From an uncultured Erythrobacter sp. (GTDB taxonomy: Bacteria; Pseudomonadota; Alphaproteobacteria; Sphingomonadales; Sphingomonadaceae): a stretch of DNA of 64,000 bases. Below the pieces are notes generated by a model that did no database searches, was not told the DNA's origin, and saw only the letters and a program-made list of their open reading frames with translations. The DNA is taken from positions 124,001-188,000 of the forward strand of contig CANMIS010000002.1 of NCBI GenBank assembly GCA_947498065.1, given 5' to 3'. Positions 37,219-46,422 of the stretch are shown one piece after another (positions within the stretch are counted from its first letter, which is position 1; every line of letters begins with the position of its first letter). A program made the translations under genes and the position numbers.

Positions 37219-37350
37219 GGGCTTTTCCTTAAACCTAAGGCCGCCATTCGGGAGAAAAGAGGCCTGAAAAATCAAAACAGCCGGGCGTTTGGGCCGCGGC
37301 TGCGAATCGAGAGGCACACCTTGCAGCGCATCCCCATCGATATGAGGCGC

Positions 37351-37379
37351 GATTTGTCGCCAAGACGCCTCAAAGTCAA
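37351..37379 (-). promoter_or_regulatory. Candidate promoter for rplM-rpsI
   Basis: On the minus strand TTGACT (37379-37374) and CAAATC (37356-37351) are separated by 17 bases, about 130 bases upstream of the rplM start. The -10 element is weak. Confidence 0.4.
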
Positions 37380-37456
37380 GCAAAACCGGGCGTTTCGAGG
37401 GAGGTAAAATAATACCGCTACAACTTTACGTCAGCTGAGAAGGGCTTGGCCGCTCG

Positions 37457-38179
37457 CTAAGCGTTCAAAGCCCAAGTCTCGCTGGAGCGGCGCTCATCAT
37501 CCCCAATACGGGTGATTATCTGCCGCTCAGCATGGGCAAGCCAACGCTCGCCCGGTGCGCAGCGCGCCAAAAAGCTGAATTCAAACTCCCCGCGCGACCC
37601 GTCGGGCAGGTTGACCGGCTTTATCGAATGAACCTTCTCTTCGCTGGGATAGAACAGATCGCGCGGCATCTGCTCAAGCAAGGTTCCGCCTGCCTGCTGC
37701 AATTGCGCCAGATACGCCATGCGCTGCGCTCGCTGCGTGGCAGAGCTGCTGTTCAGCTTGATCATAGCCTCCGCTTCTCTGATCGCGGCAGCCAGGTCCT
37801 CTTGCTTGGTCGAGATGCCAGCTGCGAGGATTTCCCCGCCCTCGCCAAGCATAATGGGAAACATGCTGTTGGTTGAGCGCGCTTCCTCAATCGCGGCAAG
37901 CCGGGCGAGCTGCTCAGGCGCGTCGACCTTCGCGAAGACCTGCTGACCACTGATCACAATGCCGCGCCCTTGGGCTGCAAAATCCACCTGCCATTCGCGG
38001 GTCACGGTGAGCATTCGGCCATCGCGCAGCTCTCGTTCGATCTGCCGCATAAGCCGCATAGAGTTTGCCGGGATCGTCAGGCGGCCTGCCGCCATAGCTG
38101 GCACGCTAAACGCGGACGCCCCCACCACAAATGCTCCAAGCGCCGAGCCTATCGCGGCCCTGCGAGCGAATTTAGTCAT
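37457..38179 (-). CDS. Exported protein of unknown function
   Basis: A 240-residue protein with a signal peptide (about 1-30, ending SVPAMAA). It has no family I recognise. The mature part is mixed: RLMRQIERELRDGRMLTVTR, an alpha-helical centre (about 125-170) and a C-terminal part FSFLARCAPGERWLAHAERQ with one cysteine. It stands between rplM and cutA on the same strand; only 22 bases separate it from cutA, so the two may be co-transcribed. Confidence 0.65.
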   Translation of the reverse strand: MTKFARRAAIGSALGAFVVGASAFSVPAMAAGRLTIPANSMRLMRQIERELRDGRMLTVTREWQVDFAAQGRGIVISGQQVFAKVDAPEQLARLAAIEEARSTNSMFPIMLGEGGEILAAGISTKQEDLAAAIREAEAMIKLNSSSATQRAQRMAYLAQLQQAGGTLLEQMPRDLFYPSEEKVHSIKPVNLPDGSRGEFEFSFLARCAPGERWLAHAERQIITRIGDDERRSSETWALNA

Positions 38180-38201
38180 GACCCCTTACCCCAAACTCTT
38201 C

Positions 38202-38552
38202 CTATCGCGGCTGCAGCGCGGCCAGCCATGTTTCCGTTGTTTCGTGGGCCGCGTCACAGTTCCAGCCAAGTATTGCCGGACTATCGTAGGGATGCAATAC
38301 ACCTAGGCGATCAATAGCGCGATTGAGCAAGCCGCTGCGTGTCTTTAGCAACACTGCCACTTCGGTGCTGGTCTCGACTTTATCTTGCCATTTGAAGATA
38401 GATTCGACCTCGCCGATCATATTTGCGCAGCCAATAAGGTCTTCTTTTAGCAATGTGTTTGCTGCGATACGGGCGGCTTCTCGATCTGGAAAGGGGCACC
38501 AGATGAGCGAGGTTGAACAGGCGGCATTGGCGTTGGTCTCTGGGTCAGTCAT
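38202..38552 (-). CDS. cutA: Divalent cation tolerance protein CutA
   Basis: Small trimeric CutA1-type protein, 116 residues. TSLIWCPFPDREAARIAANT, CANMIGEVESIFKWQDKVE and TSTEVAVLLKTRSG are the conserved strands, and HPYDSPAILGWNCD is the final one. ATG at 38552 is used. Role in metal tolerance is by family only. Confidence 0.9.
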   Translation of the reverse strand: MTDPETNANAACSTSLIWCPFPDREAARIAANTLLKEDLIGCANMIGEVESIFKWQDKVETSTEVAVLLKTRSGLLNRAIDRLGVLHPYDSPAILGWNCDAAHETTETWLAALQPR

Positions 38553-38579
38553 TGACCCAGCATAGCGCAATTCTACCCG

Positions 38580-39659
38580 CTAAGCCCGCGAAGCTTCCAG
38601 CGCATTCTGACCGTCGCTGTGCATAGCCCAGGCGAGGCTGGCGACCAGCAAGGCTCCGGTCAGCTGGTGTGCGACCGCTATCCATAGTGAAACCTCACTC
38701 AGCACAGTGGCAATGCCTAGCAGCACCATGACGCCGAATGCGCTGTGCACGGTGACAGATGCCATACGGTGCGTCTTGCGCACACGCCGCGCGATCCAAA
38801 CGAGCGCCGCAACCGCGATCCAAGCCCACCAGCGGTGCAGCCAATGCAGCAGAAACGGATCATGGGTCAGCGTCCAGAGCACGCCTTGCGAGAAATTGAC
38901 CTCTGGGATGAGCTTCCCGTTCATCAGCGGCCAATCATAGGCGGCATGTCCAGCATTGAGCCCAGCAACCCATGCGCCGAGCAGCAATTGCACAAACAAT
39001 ATACCTGCAACAATCATCGCTGGGCCGGTTAGCGGCGCGGGCTTTGCCTGCGGATCGCGCGCCAAAGCTCTGAGATCTAGCGCCGTCCACACTAAGCCGC
39101 CCAGCAGGAAGAAAGCGGTGAGCAAATGCGCGGAGAGGCGGAAATGGCTGACATCGGTCAGGTCTGTGCCCACGCCAGAGGACACCATGTACCAACCCAG
39201 CGCCCCTTGAAAACCAATCAAGGAAAGCAGCGCGAACAGTCGGTTCTTATAACCTGTCGGGATCGCATCTTTGATCCAGTACCACGCGAGTGGGAGGGCA
39301 AATGCCAGCCCAATCAACCGGCCAAGATTGCGGTGGAACCACTCCCAGAAGTAGATGAATTTGAAAGCCTCCAAGTCCATTCCAGCTGGGCCGCTCTCAA
39401 AACGATATTCCCCAGTCTGGCGGTAGAGATCGAACTCTGCCTGCCACGCCTCTTCACTGAGCGGTGGCAAAACGCCTGAGACCAAATCCCATTGGGTAAT
39501 CGAAAGGCCGCTCTCTGTTAGGCGCGTAATCCCGCCCACCATCACAATGATCACTACCATTGCGGCTACCACCATTAGCCAGCGCACAAGCGCTAGTGGG
39601 CGGCCGAGCACAGTGCTGGATGCCGGCGAGGATGATGCAGGGTGAAGCGAGGATGCCAT
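38580..39659 (-). CDS. ctaA: Heme A synthase CtaA (COX15 type)
   Basis: Integral-membrane enzyme that converts heme O to heme A for cytochrome c oxidase. It has 359 residues and eight membrane segments. GGITRLTESGLSITQWDLVSG, FKFIYFWEWFHRNLGRLIGL, FQGALGWYMVSSG, DVSHFRLSAHLLTAF and LHWLHRWWAWIA are typical of the alphaproteobacterial type and carry the conserved histidines. It links with hemE and hemJ in the window as heme metabolism, but is not in the same operon. Confidence 0.93.
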   Translation of the reverse strand: MASSLHPASSSPASSTVLGRPLALVRWLMVVAAMVVIIVMVGGITRLTESGLSITQWDLVSGVLPPLSEEAWQAEFDLYRQTGEYRFESGPAGMDLEAFKFIYFWEWFHRNLGRLIGLAFALPLAWYWIKDAIPTGYKNRLFALLSLIGFQGALGWYMVSSGVGTDLTDVSHFRLSAHLLTAFFLLGGLVWTALDLRALARDPQAKPAPLTGPAMIVAGILFVQLLLGAWVAGLNAGHAAYDWPLMNGKLIPEVNFSQGVLWTLTHDPFLLHWLHRWWAWIAVAALVWIARRVRKTHRMASVTVHSAFGVMVLLGIATVLSEVSLWIAVAHQLTGALLVASLAWAMHSDGQNALEASRA

Positions 39660-39822
39660 TTCGAGCGCCTAACTGTCCCGCGAGGCGGCGAAGTGCAAGC
39701 CTGTAGATCGCAAACGGCATTGCGCGCGCTGCAATTAGGGAGGGGCCGCTGAATCCGGCGGCGAACAGCGGCAATTTTACGAAGAAATTAGATCACTCGT
39801 TCCAGCACCCCTTGCGGAATGG

Positions 39823-39828
39823 TATAAT
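39823..39828 (+). promoter_or_regulatory. Consensus -10 element upstream of the MerC-like gene
   Basis: TATAAT lies 25 bases before the ATG at 39854, with a weak TTCCAG -35 at 39800-39805 (17-base spacing). The AT-rich GTATAATGTTACATAC around it is a conceivable metal-regulator site. Confidence 0.4.
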
Positions 39829-39853
39829 GTTACATACATAGCCGATCAACGTC

Positions 39854-40225
39854 ATGAGCGACACCAACACCTCGATTCGCGGCCGGTTTGATCGGATCGG
39901 CATTTGGCTCTCGGGCCTGTGTGCGCTGCATTGCGTCGCGACAATCCTGATTGTGTCGAGTCTGGGCGCGGGCGGACAATTCCTTTTCTCGCCGGACCTC
40001 CACCGTTATGGCCTGGTCATTGCGCTGATTGTGGCCGCCGTGGCGATTGGTTGGGGCGCGCTTAAGCACCGTCAGGCCGCACCGTTCGTGATCGCGATGA
40101 CTGGGCTCACTTTCATGGGCGGCGCTCTGGCTGTGCCGCATGGCATTCAAGAGGCTGTGCTGACGATTATAGGCGTTGCGCTCGTGACTTGCGGCCACGT
40201 GCTCAACTTGCGGCATGCTCACTAA
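39854..40225 (+). CDS. MerC-domain membrane protein
   Basis: A 123-residue protein with four hydrophobic segments. WLSGLCALHCVATILIVSSL carries the CysX3Cys pair (LCALHC) found in the MerC mercury-uptake fold, and MTGLTFMGGALAVPHGIQEA and LVTCGHVLNLRHAH are shared with chromosomal MerC-like proteins of alphaproteobacteria. No other mer gene is near, so mercury transport is not implied; another metal is as plausible. Confidence 0.8.
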   Translation: MSDTNTSIRGRFDRIGIWLSGLCALHCVATILIVSSLGAGGQFLFSPDLHRYGLVIALIVAAVAIGWGALKHRQAAPFVIAMTGLTFMGGALAVPHGIQEAVLTIIGVALVTCGHVLNLRHAH

Positions 40226-40346
40226 TTGAGCAGCGGCGCATTGATACGCTGATTTCTCTGTAAATTCACGTTCGTCAACTGCATCCTCAACGATCCATTT
40301 TGCGCTTATGCTTGCGCCGCGCGGCGATGCCATTATCTCGTCGCGC

Positions 40347-41339
40347 ATGACTGCACAAAAAAGCATCACCCTCAATGGTGACACCCGCCAGACCAGCGCC
40401 GACACAATCGCGAACCTTGTGCGCGAATTGGAGCTGTTGCCTGAAAAAGTGGCAGTGGAGCGCAATGGCGAAATCGTGCCGCGCTCAACCCTTGAGCAGG
40501 CGCCATTGGCTGATGGGGACACATTGGAAATTGTCCATTTCGTCGGCGGCGGTGAGCAAAGCAGCTCTGGCGATGACAGCTGGAGCGTGGCGGGCCGAAC
40601 TTTCCATTCGCGTCTGATTGTTGGCACGGGCAAATACAAAGACTTTCAGCAGAATGCCGATGCCTTGCAGGCGAGCGGCGCGGAAATCGTCACTGTAGCG
40701 GTGCGCCGGGTCAATGTGAGCGATCCTAAGGCGCCGATGCTGACCGACTTTATCGATCCGAAGGTCACCACCTATCTTCCCAACACCGCAGGCTGCTTCA
40801 CCGCGGATGATGCGATCCGCACGCTGCGCCTGGCGCGCGAAGCGGGTGGCTGGGATCTGGTGAAGCTCGAGGTGCTGGGCGAAGCGCGCACCCTCTATCC
40901 GGATATGCGCGAGACCCTGAAGGCCACTGAGGTACTGGCCAAAGAAGGCTTTCACCCGATGGTTTACTGCGTTGATGATCCGATTGCGGCCAAGCAATTG
41001 GAAGAAGCGGGCGCGGTGGCGATCATGCCGCTTGGCGCGCCGATTGGCTCTGGCCTCGGCATTCAAAACCAGGTGACGATCCGCCTGATCGTTGAAGGGG
41101 CGAGTGTGCCGGTGCTGGTCGATGCCGGTGTTGGTACGGCGTCTGATGCGGCGGTGGCGATGGAGCTCGGCTGTGACGGGGTGCTGATGAACACCGCCAT
41201 TGCTGAGGCGAAAGATCCCATCCGCATGGCGCGCGCAATGAAACTGGCGGTGGAAGCTGGGCGCGAGGCCTATCTGGCCGGCCGCATGGGGCGGCGGAAG
41301 TATGCCGATCCTAGCTCGCCACTGGCTGGGTTGATTTGA
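40347..41339 (+). CDS. thiG: ThiS-ThiG fusion: sulfur carrier and thiazole synthase
   Basis: Thiazole synthase for thiamine, 330 residues, with a fused N-terminal ThiS-like domain (about 4-69, [18 protein letters not shown] to HFVGGG) and a ThiG domain (about 80-330). ThiG motifs are [31 protein letters not shown], the Schiff-base lysine in [10 protein letters not shown], and [15 protein letters not shown]. ThiS normally needs a free C-terminal Gly-Gly for thiocarboxylation, but here it is internal (GGG at 67-69). ATG at 40347 is used. Confidence 0.93.
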   Translation: MTAQKSITLNGDTRQTSADTIANLVRELELLPEKVAVERNGEIVPRSTLEQAPLADGDTLEIVHFVGGGEQSSSGDDSWSVAGRTFHSRLIVGTGKYKDFQQNADALQASGAEIVTVAVRRVNVSDPKAPMLTDFIDPKVTTYLPNTAGCFTADDAIRTLRLAREAGGWDLVKLEVLGEARTLYPDMRETLKATEVLAKEGFHPMVYCVDDPIAAKQLEEAGAVAIMPLGAPIGSGLGIQNQVTIRLIVEGASVPVLVDAGVGTASDAAVAMELGCDGVLMNTAIAEAKDPIRMARAMKLAVEAGREAYLAGRMGRRKYADPSSPLAGLI

Positions 41340-41367
41340 ACACCGCCGGTTAAGTTTAGCGTGCCGT

Positions 41368-41446
41368 AGCCACCCGCGCCCTCCACCCTTCCACCCGGAG
41401 CCTACCGGAAACTATCCGGGTGGAAGGGTGGAGGGCGCGGGTGGCT
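41368..41446. repeat. Dispersed palindromic element, copy 1
   Basis: Arms at 41368-41399 and 41415-41446 are a perfect 32-bp inverted repeat beginning AGCCACCCGCGCC, separated by a 15-base loop (GCCTACCGGAAACTA). The element is 79 bases and very GC-rich. The same sequence with 31-bp arms occurs at 61315-61393 and an 18-base half at 22730. It lies in the gene-free stretch 41340-41674, whose other notable content is a smaller palindrome (next entry). Confidence 0.92.
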
Positions 41447-41532
41447 TGGCCTCTAATGTACTAACTGATTGGCTTGGTCGCGGAGCACGGTTCACGCTAG
41501 TGAATCGCAAGGCCGACCGGCCGCCCGCAGCG

Positions 41533-41552
41533 ATACGACCTTCAGGTCGTAT
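41533..41552. repeat. Small palindrome in 41447-41674 gap
   Basis: ATACGACCT and AGGTCGTAT form a perfect 9-bp inverted repeat with a 2-base loop. It may be an operator for the following gene. The rest of the gap holds no convincing gene. Confidence 0.4.
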
Positions 41553-41674
41553 GAGCGAGGATGGCCAAGAGAGCGGATGCGAACGCTGGCGTCTGAAGCG
41601 CAAAAAAATGCCTACAGGTTACTACCTATTAACCAAGTTCCGCGATGACCGTCTTCAACGCAGAGGAGACTTTC

Positions 41675-42205
41675 ATGGCGACCGTGGGCAGTACATCAAT
41701 GGCAATCGGCGAAATGCGCGAGTTTGCAGGCTTTAGCGCCGCTGAACAGCGCTATATCAAGTGCAGCCTCGACATTGGTTTGAGCCGCAAGGACGCCTTT
41801 AAGCTGTGGGCCCGCGATGCGCGCGAAAACGCCGCGATCCGCCGCCAATATGTCGCCTATCAGGACCTCAAATCTCTGCGCGCGCTTATCCCTGCCCAGC
41901 ATGGCATGGCTGACACCGAAGTCTTTATCGGCAAGCTGATCCGCATGGCGACCTTCGACCTGCAAGCCGATGCGATCACCAGCTTTTCCGCGTTTCGCTT
42001 CCTCTACGAACGCCTGCTTGGTGCAGAAGCGCGCCCGTTTCTACCCGCAGCATTCTGTGCGGCCAGCGCTCTTCCGCAAATTCAGCCGGAACGCCGCAAG
42101 GTCCTGCTGCAGTCGCTCAGCGAGGCGGCGGCAACGGCTCCTGCGTGGTCCGATGAAACGCCGAGCTTCTATCCGGAATATGTCGAGGAAGCTGAACTGG
42201 TTTGA
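41675..42205 (+). CDS. Protein of unknown function
   Basis: An unrecognised 176-residue soluble protein. It is largely alpha-helical with FSAAEQRYIKCSLDIGLSRK early on, then DAFKLWARDARENAAI and a second half with VFIGKLIRMATFDLQADAIT. No signal peptide or membrane segment is seen. ATG at 41675 has a good Shine-Dalgarno (GAGGAG); an upstream in-frame ATG at 41645 lacks one. Confidence 0.6.
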   Translation: MATVGSTSMAIGEMREFAGFSAAEQRYIKCSLDIGLSRKDAFKLWARDARENAAIRRQYVAYQDLKSLRALIPAQHGMADTEVFIGKLIRMATFDLQADAITSFSAFRFLYERLLGAEARPFLPAAFCAASALPQIQPERRKVLLQSLSEAAATAPAWSDETPSFYPEYVEEAELV

Positions 42206-42211
42206 AGATTG

Positions 42212-42700
42212 CTAGCTGCAATCTGGCTTTCTGATTAGCTCCAGCGTTTCATTCTGTATCTCTTTAGCTCGGTTTTGAGCTGCGTTAAACGCTTGCTCAG
42301 TCGGACCGAATGGGTCGGTCTGGTGGGCCTCAAACGTCATTTCCAACTCGCGACCTTGTTCAGCGGTGCAAAGTGTAGTGTTAGGCGAGCCATTTAGAAC
42401 AACCCCTGTAAGAACGCAGTCGTCTTCTAGCTTAGAGAAGCAAACGCTTTCATAGCTCACCGGATAACTCGCCGTGCCAAACGCTTTTGCACCAAGGCCA
42501 TCGGTAAGATCGTCAAACTCCTTTGCAAGTCCTTGACTGGGAAATCCCACCAATCGGCATTCGCACTGTCGCGATGCCAGTGCTTGAAGTTCCTCCAGCT
42601 TGGGTAAATCATCTTCCATTTCGGCATTGTTTTGCGGATTGCTGCATGACCCGAGCAGGACTGAAATGAAGGCCAATGAGTGAGCCAGTCGTATTCTCAC
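42212..42700 (-). CDS. Putative lipoprotein of unknown function
   Basis: A 162-residue protein with a lipobox LLGSC (residues 15-19), predicted to be an envelope lipoprotein. Several further cysteines (QCECRL, VCFSKLEDDCVL, TLCTAEQ) suggest disulfides. It starts with GTG inside a four-base overlap (GTGA) with the acyl-CoA synthetase stop. Family not recognised. Confidence 0.65.
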   Translation of the reverse strand: MRIRLAHSLAFISVLLGSCSNPQNNAEMEDDLPKLEELQALASRQCECRLVGFPSQGLAKEFDDLTDGLGAKAFGTASYPVSYESVCFSKLEDDCVLTGVVLNGSPNTTLCTAEQGRELEMTFEAHQTDPFGPTEQAFNAAQNRAKEIQNETLELIRKPDCS

Positions 42701-44538
42701 CCCCGATAAAGCCCGTTGATCTTATCCTGATAGCGGTCGCGGATCTTGTGCCGGCGGATTTTCATGCTCGGCGTCATTTCCTCGTTCTCAATTGAGAACG
42801 CCTCGTCAGCAAAGGTGAACTGGCGCACCTTCTCGATCACCGACAGATCTTTGTTCACCCGGTCAACAGCTGCGCGAACGGCGGTCTTGAAGGCGGGCAG
42901 ATCTTGCAGCGCGGCCATGTCGAACTTCTCGTCATTGGCGCGTGCCCATTCCACCGCCCATTCGGCATCCGGCACAATCAGGCCGACGACATAAGGCCGC
43001 TTGTCACCGCTCACCATCGCCTGCGCGATTTCTGGTTGCAGGGTCAGCATGCCTTCGATCTTTTGCGGTGCAACATTGTCGCCCTTGTCGTTGACGATCA
43101 TGTCCTTCTTACGGTCGGTGATGACGATCCGGCCCACTTCATCCAGATGACCGATATCGCCGGTGTGTAGCCACGGCGCACCATCAGGATCACCTGGATC
43201 TTTCATTAACGTGCGCGCGGTTTCGGCGTCATTCTGCCAATATCCATGCATCACCAGCTCGCCGCGGCACAGGATCTCGCCATCATCAGCGATCTTGATC
43301 TCCACACCGCGCATGGGCGGGCCAACCGTGTCCATCTTCAAGCCGGTTGCCGGGCGGTTGCAGCTGATCACGGGGCCGCTTTCGGTCTGGCCATAGCCTT
43401 GCAGCATGGTTAGGCCCATCGCCTCAAAGAATGTGCCAACGTCTGGGTTGAGCGGCGCTCCTCCAGACACCATCGCCTTGATCCGGCCGCCAAATTTGTC
43501 GCGGATTTTCGGGCGCAAAGTGCGCTCGACGATGAAGTCCATTGGCTTATCGCGCTTGCGTTTATTCCCGCGCTCGGCGGCTTTCTCGCTTATAGTCAGC
43601 GCGCGGTCCATCAGGTAATTGGCGAGCTTGCCCTGCTTTTGCACCTGCTTGAGGATCCGGCTGCGCAGCACCTCGAACAGGCGCGGGACGACGACCATGA
43701 TCGTCGGGCGCACTTCTTCGATATTGCTGGCGAGTTTCTCCAGGCCTTCCGAATAGTAGATCTCTGCTCCGACCGAGATTGGCAGATATTGCCCGCCGGT
43801 GTGCTCATAAGCGTGGCTGAGCGGCAGGAACGACAAAAAGCGTTCGTCAGAAATGCCAAAATCATCGATCAGGATTTCAGCCGCGCCGCCTGCATTGCAC
43901 AGGATTGCGCCGTGATGCTGCTTCACCCCGCGCGGCGCGCCGCCCGTGCCGCTGGTGTAGATCAGGCACGCGGTGGTGTCGCGCGTGATCCCCTTCAGGC
44001 GCTCTTCGACGGCTGCTCGGGCCTCCGCCGGATCGCCTGCAAGCATGCTGTCCCAGTTGTGATACTCAAAACCGCTGGCTTGCTTGCGGTGCAGGTCTTC
44101 AATGCCGATCACATGGTCGGCAATGCCGGTCGACTGGATCGCGCCATGCACGGGGGCCAGCAGTTTTTCGGTCGAGACAATCACCGCGCGTGCACCCGAA
44201 TTGTCAAGGATGTGGCAATGATCGCGTTCGGTGTTGGTGATGTAAGTCGGCACGGTGATGCAGCCTGCGGCCATCACGGCGAGGTCAGAAATGCACCATT
44301 CGGGGCGGTTTTCTGAAACCAGCGCCACGCGGTCCCCGTCTTTCAGGCCAATCCGGCGCAGCCCCTCTGCCAGCAAGCAGACCTGCTCTGCCACTTCGCG
44401 CCAGCTTTGCGTCGTCCATTCGCCATTGGCTTTGCGGCCCAGGAACGGCGCGTCGCCCTTTTCATCCGCGCGTTTCAGGAACAATTCGACGAGATTGTTC
44501 GCATTATCGATGTCGTTGAGATGCGTGTCTTGCGGCAC
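42697..44538 (-). CDS. Long-chain acyl-CoA synthetase (AMP-forming)
   Basis: Activates fatty acids to acyl-CoA by way of an acyl-adenylate, 613 residues. The AMP-binding motif is TACLIYTSGTGGAPRGVKQH. YGQTESGPVISCNRP is the second motif, and HTGDIGHLDEVGRIVITDRK carries the conserved Asp/Arg; the catalytic lysine lies in the C-terminal part. It is closest in length to the FadD15/LACS group. No fad genes lie beside it, and an unrelated lipoprotein gene is coupled downstream. Confidence 0.92.
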   Translation of the reverse strand: MPQDTHLNDIDNANNLVELFLKRADEKGDAPFLGRKANGEWTTQSWREVAEQVCLLAEGLRRIGLKDGDRVALVSENRPEWCISDLAVMAAGCITVPTYITNTERDHCHILDNSGARAVIVSTEKLLAPVHGAIQSTGIADHVIGIEDLHRKQASGFEYHNWDSMLAGDPAEARAAVEERLKGITRDTTACLIYTSGTGGAPRGVKQHHGAILCNAGGAAEILIDDFGISDERFLSFLPLSHAYEHTGGQYLPISVGAEIYYSEGLEKLASNIEEVRPTIMVVVPRLFEVLRSRILKQVQKQGKLANYLMDRALTISEKAAERGNKRKRDKPMDFIVERTLRPKIRDKFGGRIKAMVSGGAPLNPDVGTFFEAMGLTMLQGYGQTESGPVISCNRPATGLKMDTVGPPMRGVEIKIADDGEILCRGELVMHGYWQNDAETARTLMKDPGDPDGAPWLHTGDIGHLDEVGRIVITDRKKDMIVNDKGDNVAPQKIEGMLTLQPEIAQAMVSGDKRPYVVGLIVPDAEWAVEWARANDEKFDMAALQDLPAFKTAVRAAVDRVNKDLSVIEKVRQFTFADEAFSIENEEMTPSMKIRRHKIRDRYQDKINGLYRG

Positions 44539-44678
44539 TGAAATTTGGCTCCCCCACCAGTTTTCTTATTTTGCGCAGATTAGGCGCGCCCAGCGTTAGC
44601 GCAAGCGCCAAAGGTGCTCGCGGGTGTGGAGAGGTAATGCACTGGCGGTGAGCCGAGTTCCCCAGCCGCGCGAAAGCC

Positions 44679-46412
44679 CTAGCGGGTGTAGACCAGCTTC
44701 GGCGCGATGCGCGGGTCGGTGGCCACTTCCCAGCCGTCCGCCGTTCGGCGCAAGGCATTGGCTTTGAGCGGCGGGCCAAAGGCGCGGATCTGCGAATGGC
44801 CAAGCGCGGTGAGCTCGTCCTGCATATCCTCCAGCATGGTGCCCTGTTCAATCACAGCAGTTTCGCCGAATGACATAATCAGTGGCAGAGCCAGCGCATC
44901 CTGTGCGCTCAGTCCAAAATCCACCACGCCGATGATGGAGCGTGCAACCTGCACCGGAATGGTCGGTCCGCCCGCCGCGCCGATCACCAGCACGATCTCG
45001 CCGTTTTGATCCAGGACGATTGTTGGCGCCATGGAGCTGCGCGGCCGCTTTCCGCCCTCGACCGCATTGGCGACGGGCTTGCCATCGACCACTGGGGTGG
45101 AGCTGAAATCGGTGAGCTCATTGTTGAGGTAGAACCCGCCAAAGAACAGGCCCGATCCAAAGGCGCCCTCGACGGTTGAGGTATAGCTGACCGCATTGCC
45201 CGCGCCATCTACGACGGAGAAATGGGTCGTACCTTGCTCCAGCGGCTCGTCGCCATCTGCACGGGCAAGCGGCGCCCCCGGAGGCGTGCCTGGTTTGAGG
45301 TCAGTGATAGTGGCCGATGGGCTGATGAGCGCGCTGCGGCTCGCGACATAGGCGGGATCAACCAAGCCTTTCACCGGAACACTCACAAAATCGCTATCGC
45401 CAATGTACAGCTCGCGGTCGGCATAGGCGACGCGCTGGGATTCCAGAAACAGGTGCCAGAATGTGGGGCTTTCTGGGCCAAGCGCGGCGATATCAAATCG
45501 CTCTAGCTGTCCCAGCATTTGCGCAACGGCAACGCCGCCTGATGATGGCGGACCCATGCCGCATACCTGATACTCGCGGTACGGCGCGCACACTGGATCG
45601 CGAAGTTTGGACTGATAGCTCGTGATGTCCGCCGTGGTCATTTTGCCATCTTGCGGGGTCTTTTCGGCGATATATTCCGCCAAATCCTCTGCATTGCGGT
45701 CATACAATGCCTCTGCGCCGGTTTCGGCCAAGTCGGTGAGGGACTCCGCCAGCTCGCCATTTCGGACCATTGAGCCGACGGGCAGCGGTTCGCCGTCCGC
45801 GCCAAAGAACACAGCGCGCGCCTCCGCAGTCAGCCCAGCACGCCCCTTGTTGCGGCCAGACAACGACTCGTTGAGCCGCACATTCATCCGGAAGCCATCC
45901 TCTGCCAATGTGATAGCGGGCTGAAAAAGGTCGGCCCAAGGCAGTTTGCCGTGCGCTGCATGCGCTTTGGCCGCGAGCGCCAGATTGCCCGGCACACCGA
46001 CACTAAGCCCGGAAAGGACGCGCAATTCGCGCGGCAGGCGTTCGCCGTTTTCATCGAGGAAGCGTGTGCCGGTAGCCGCAGCAGGTGCGGTTTCGCGGCC
46101 ATCATAGGTCAGCAAATCTCCGCCTGCGCCATCTGCCCGGACCAGAAAGCCGCCCCCGCCAATGCCGGAGCTTTGCGGCTCCACTACGGTCAGGGCCAGC
46201 ATTACTGCGATCGCGGCATCGGTGGCTGAGCCGCCTTTGGCCAGGATCGCTTCGCCGGCGGCGGTGGCGCGCGGATCGGCGCTGCTAACTGCGCCAGCGC
46301 GAACAGGTTCAGCTTGGGCAGCGGTGCTGCTGGCTGAGTTTTGAGAGCTGTAGGCTGAGCAGCCGGTGAGAAGAACGGCGGCGGCGAGACTTGCAGAAAG
46401 GCGTTTGATCAT
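44679..46412 (-). CDS. ggt: Gamma-glutamyltransferase, lipoprotein-anchored
   Basis: Hydrolyses glutathione and gamma-glutamyl compounds in the periplasm, 577 residues. A signal peptide with lipobox LLTGC (about 13-17) suggests lipid anchoring. The N-terminal subunit has GGSATDAAIAVMLALTVVEP and GIGGGGFLV, and the autocatalytic threonine begins the light chain at TTHFSVVDGAGNAVSYTSTV; FGSGLFFGGFYLNN follows. The start at 46412 is chosen because it begins the signal peptide. pyrD is 10 bases upstream. Confidence 0.9.
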   Translation of the reverse strand: MIKRLSASLAAAVLLTGCSAYSSQNSASSTAAQAEPVRAGAVSSADPRATAAGEAILAKGGSATDAAIAVMLALTVVEPQSSGIGGGGFLVRADGAGGDLLTYDGRETAPAAATGTRFLDENGERLPRELRVLSGLSVGVPGNLALAAKAHAAHGKLPWADLFQPAITLAEDGFRMNVRLNESLSGRNKGRAGLTAEARAVFFGADGEPLPVGSMVRNGELAESLTDLAETGAEALYDRNAEDLAEYIAEKTPQDGKMTTADITSYQSKLRDPVCAPYREYQVCGMGPPSSGGVAVAQMLGQLERFDIAALGPESPTFWHLFLESQRVAYADRELYIGDSDFVSVPVKGLVDPAYVASRSALISPSATITDLKPGTPPGAPLARADGDEPLEQGTTHFSVVDGAGNAVSYTSTVEGAFGSGLFFGGFYLNNELTDFSSTPVVDGKPVANAVEGGKRPRSSMAPTIVLDQNGEIVLVIGAAGGPTIPVQVARSIIGVVDFGLSAQDALALPLIMSFGETAVIEQGTMLEDMQDELTALGHSQIRAFGPPLKANALRRTADGWEVATDPRIAPKLVYTR

Positions 46413-46422
46413 GGCGCCTTCG

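Noticed and set aside
40226..40346. TPP riboswitch upstream of thiSG
   Set aside because: The conserved CTGAGA and ACCTGA-type elements are not present in this 121-base gap.
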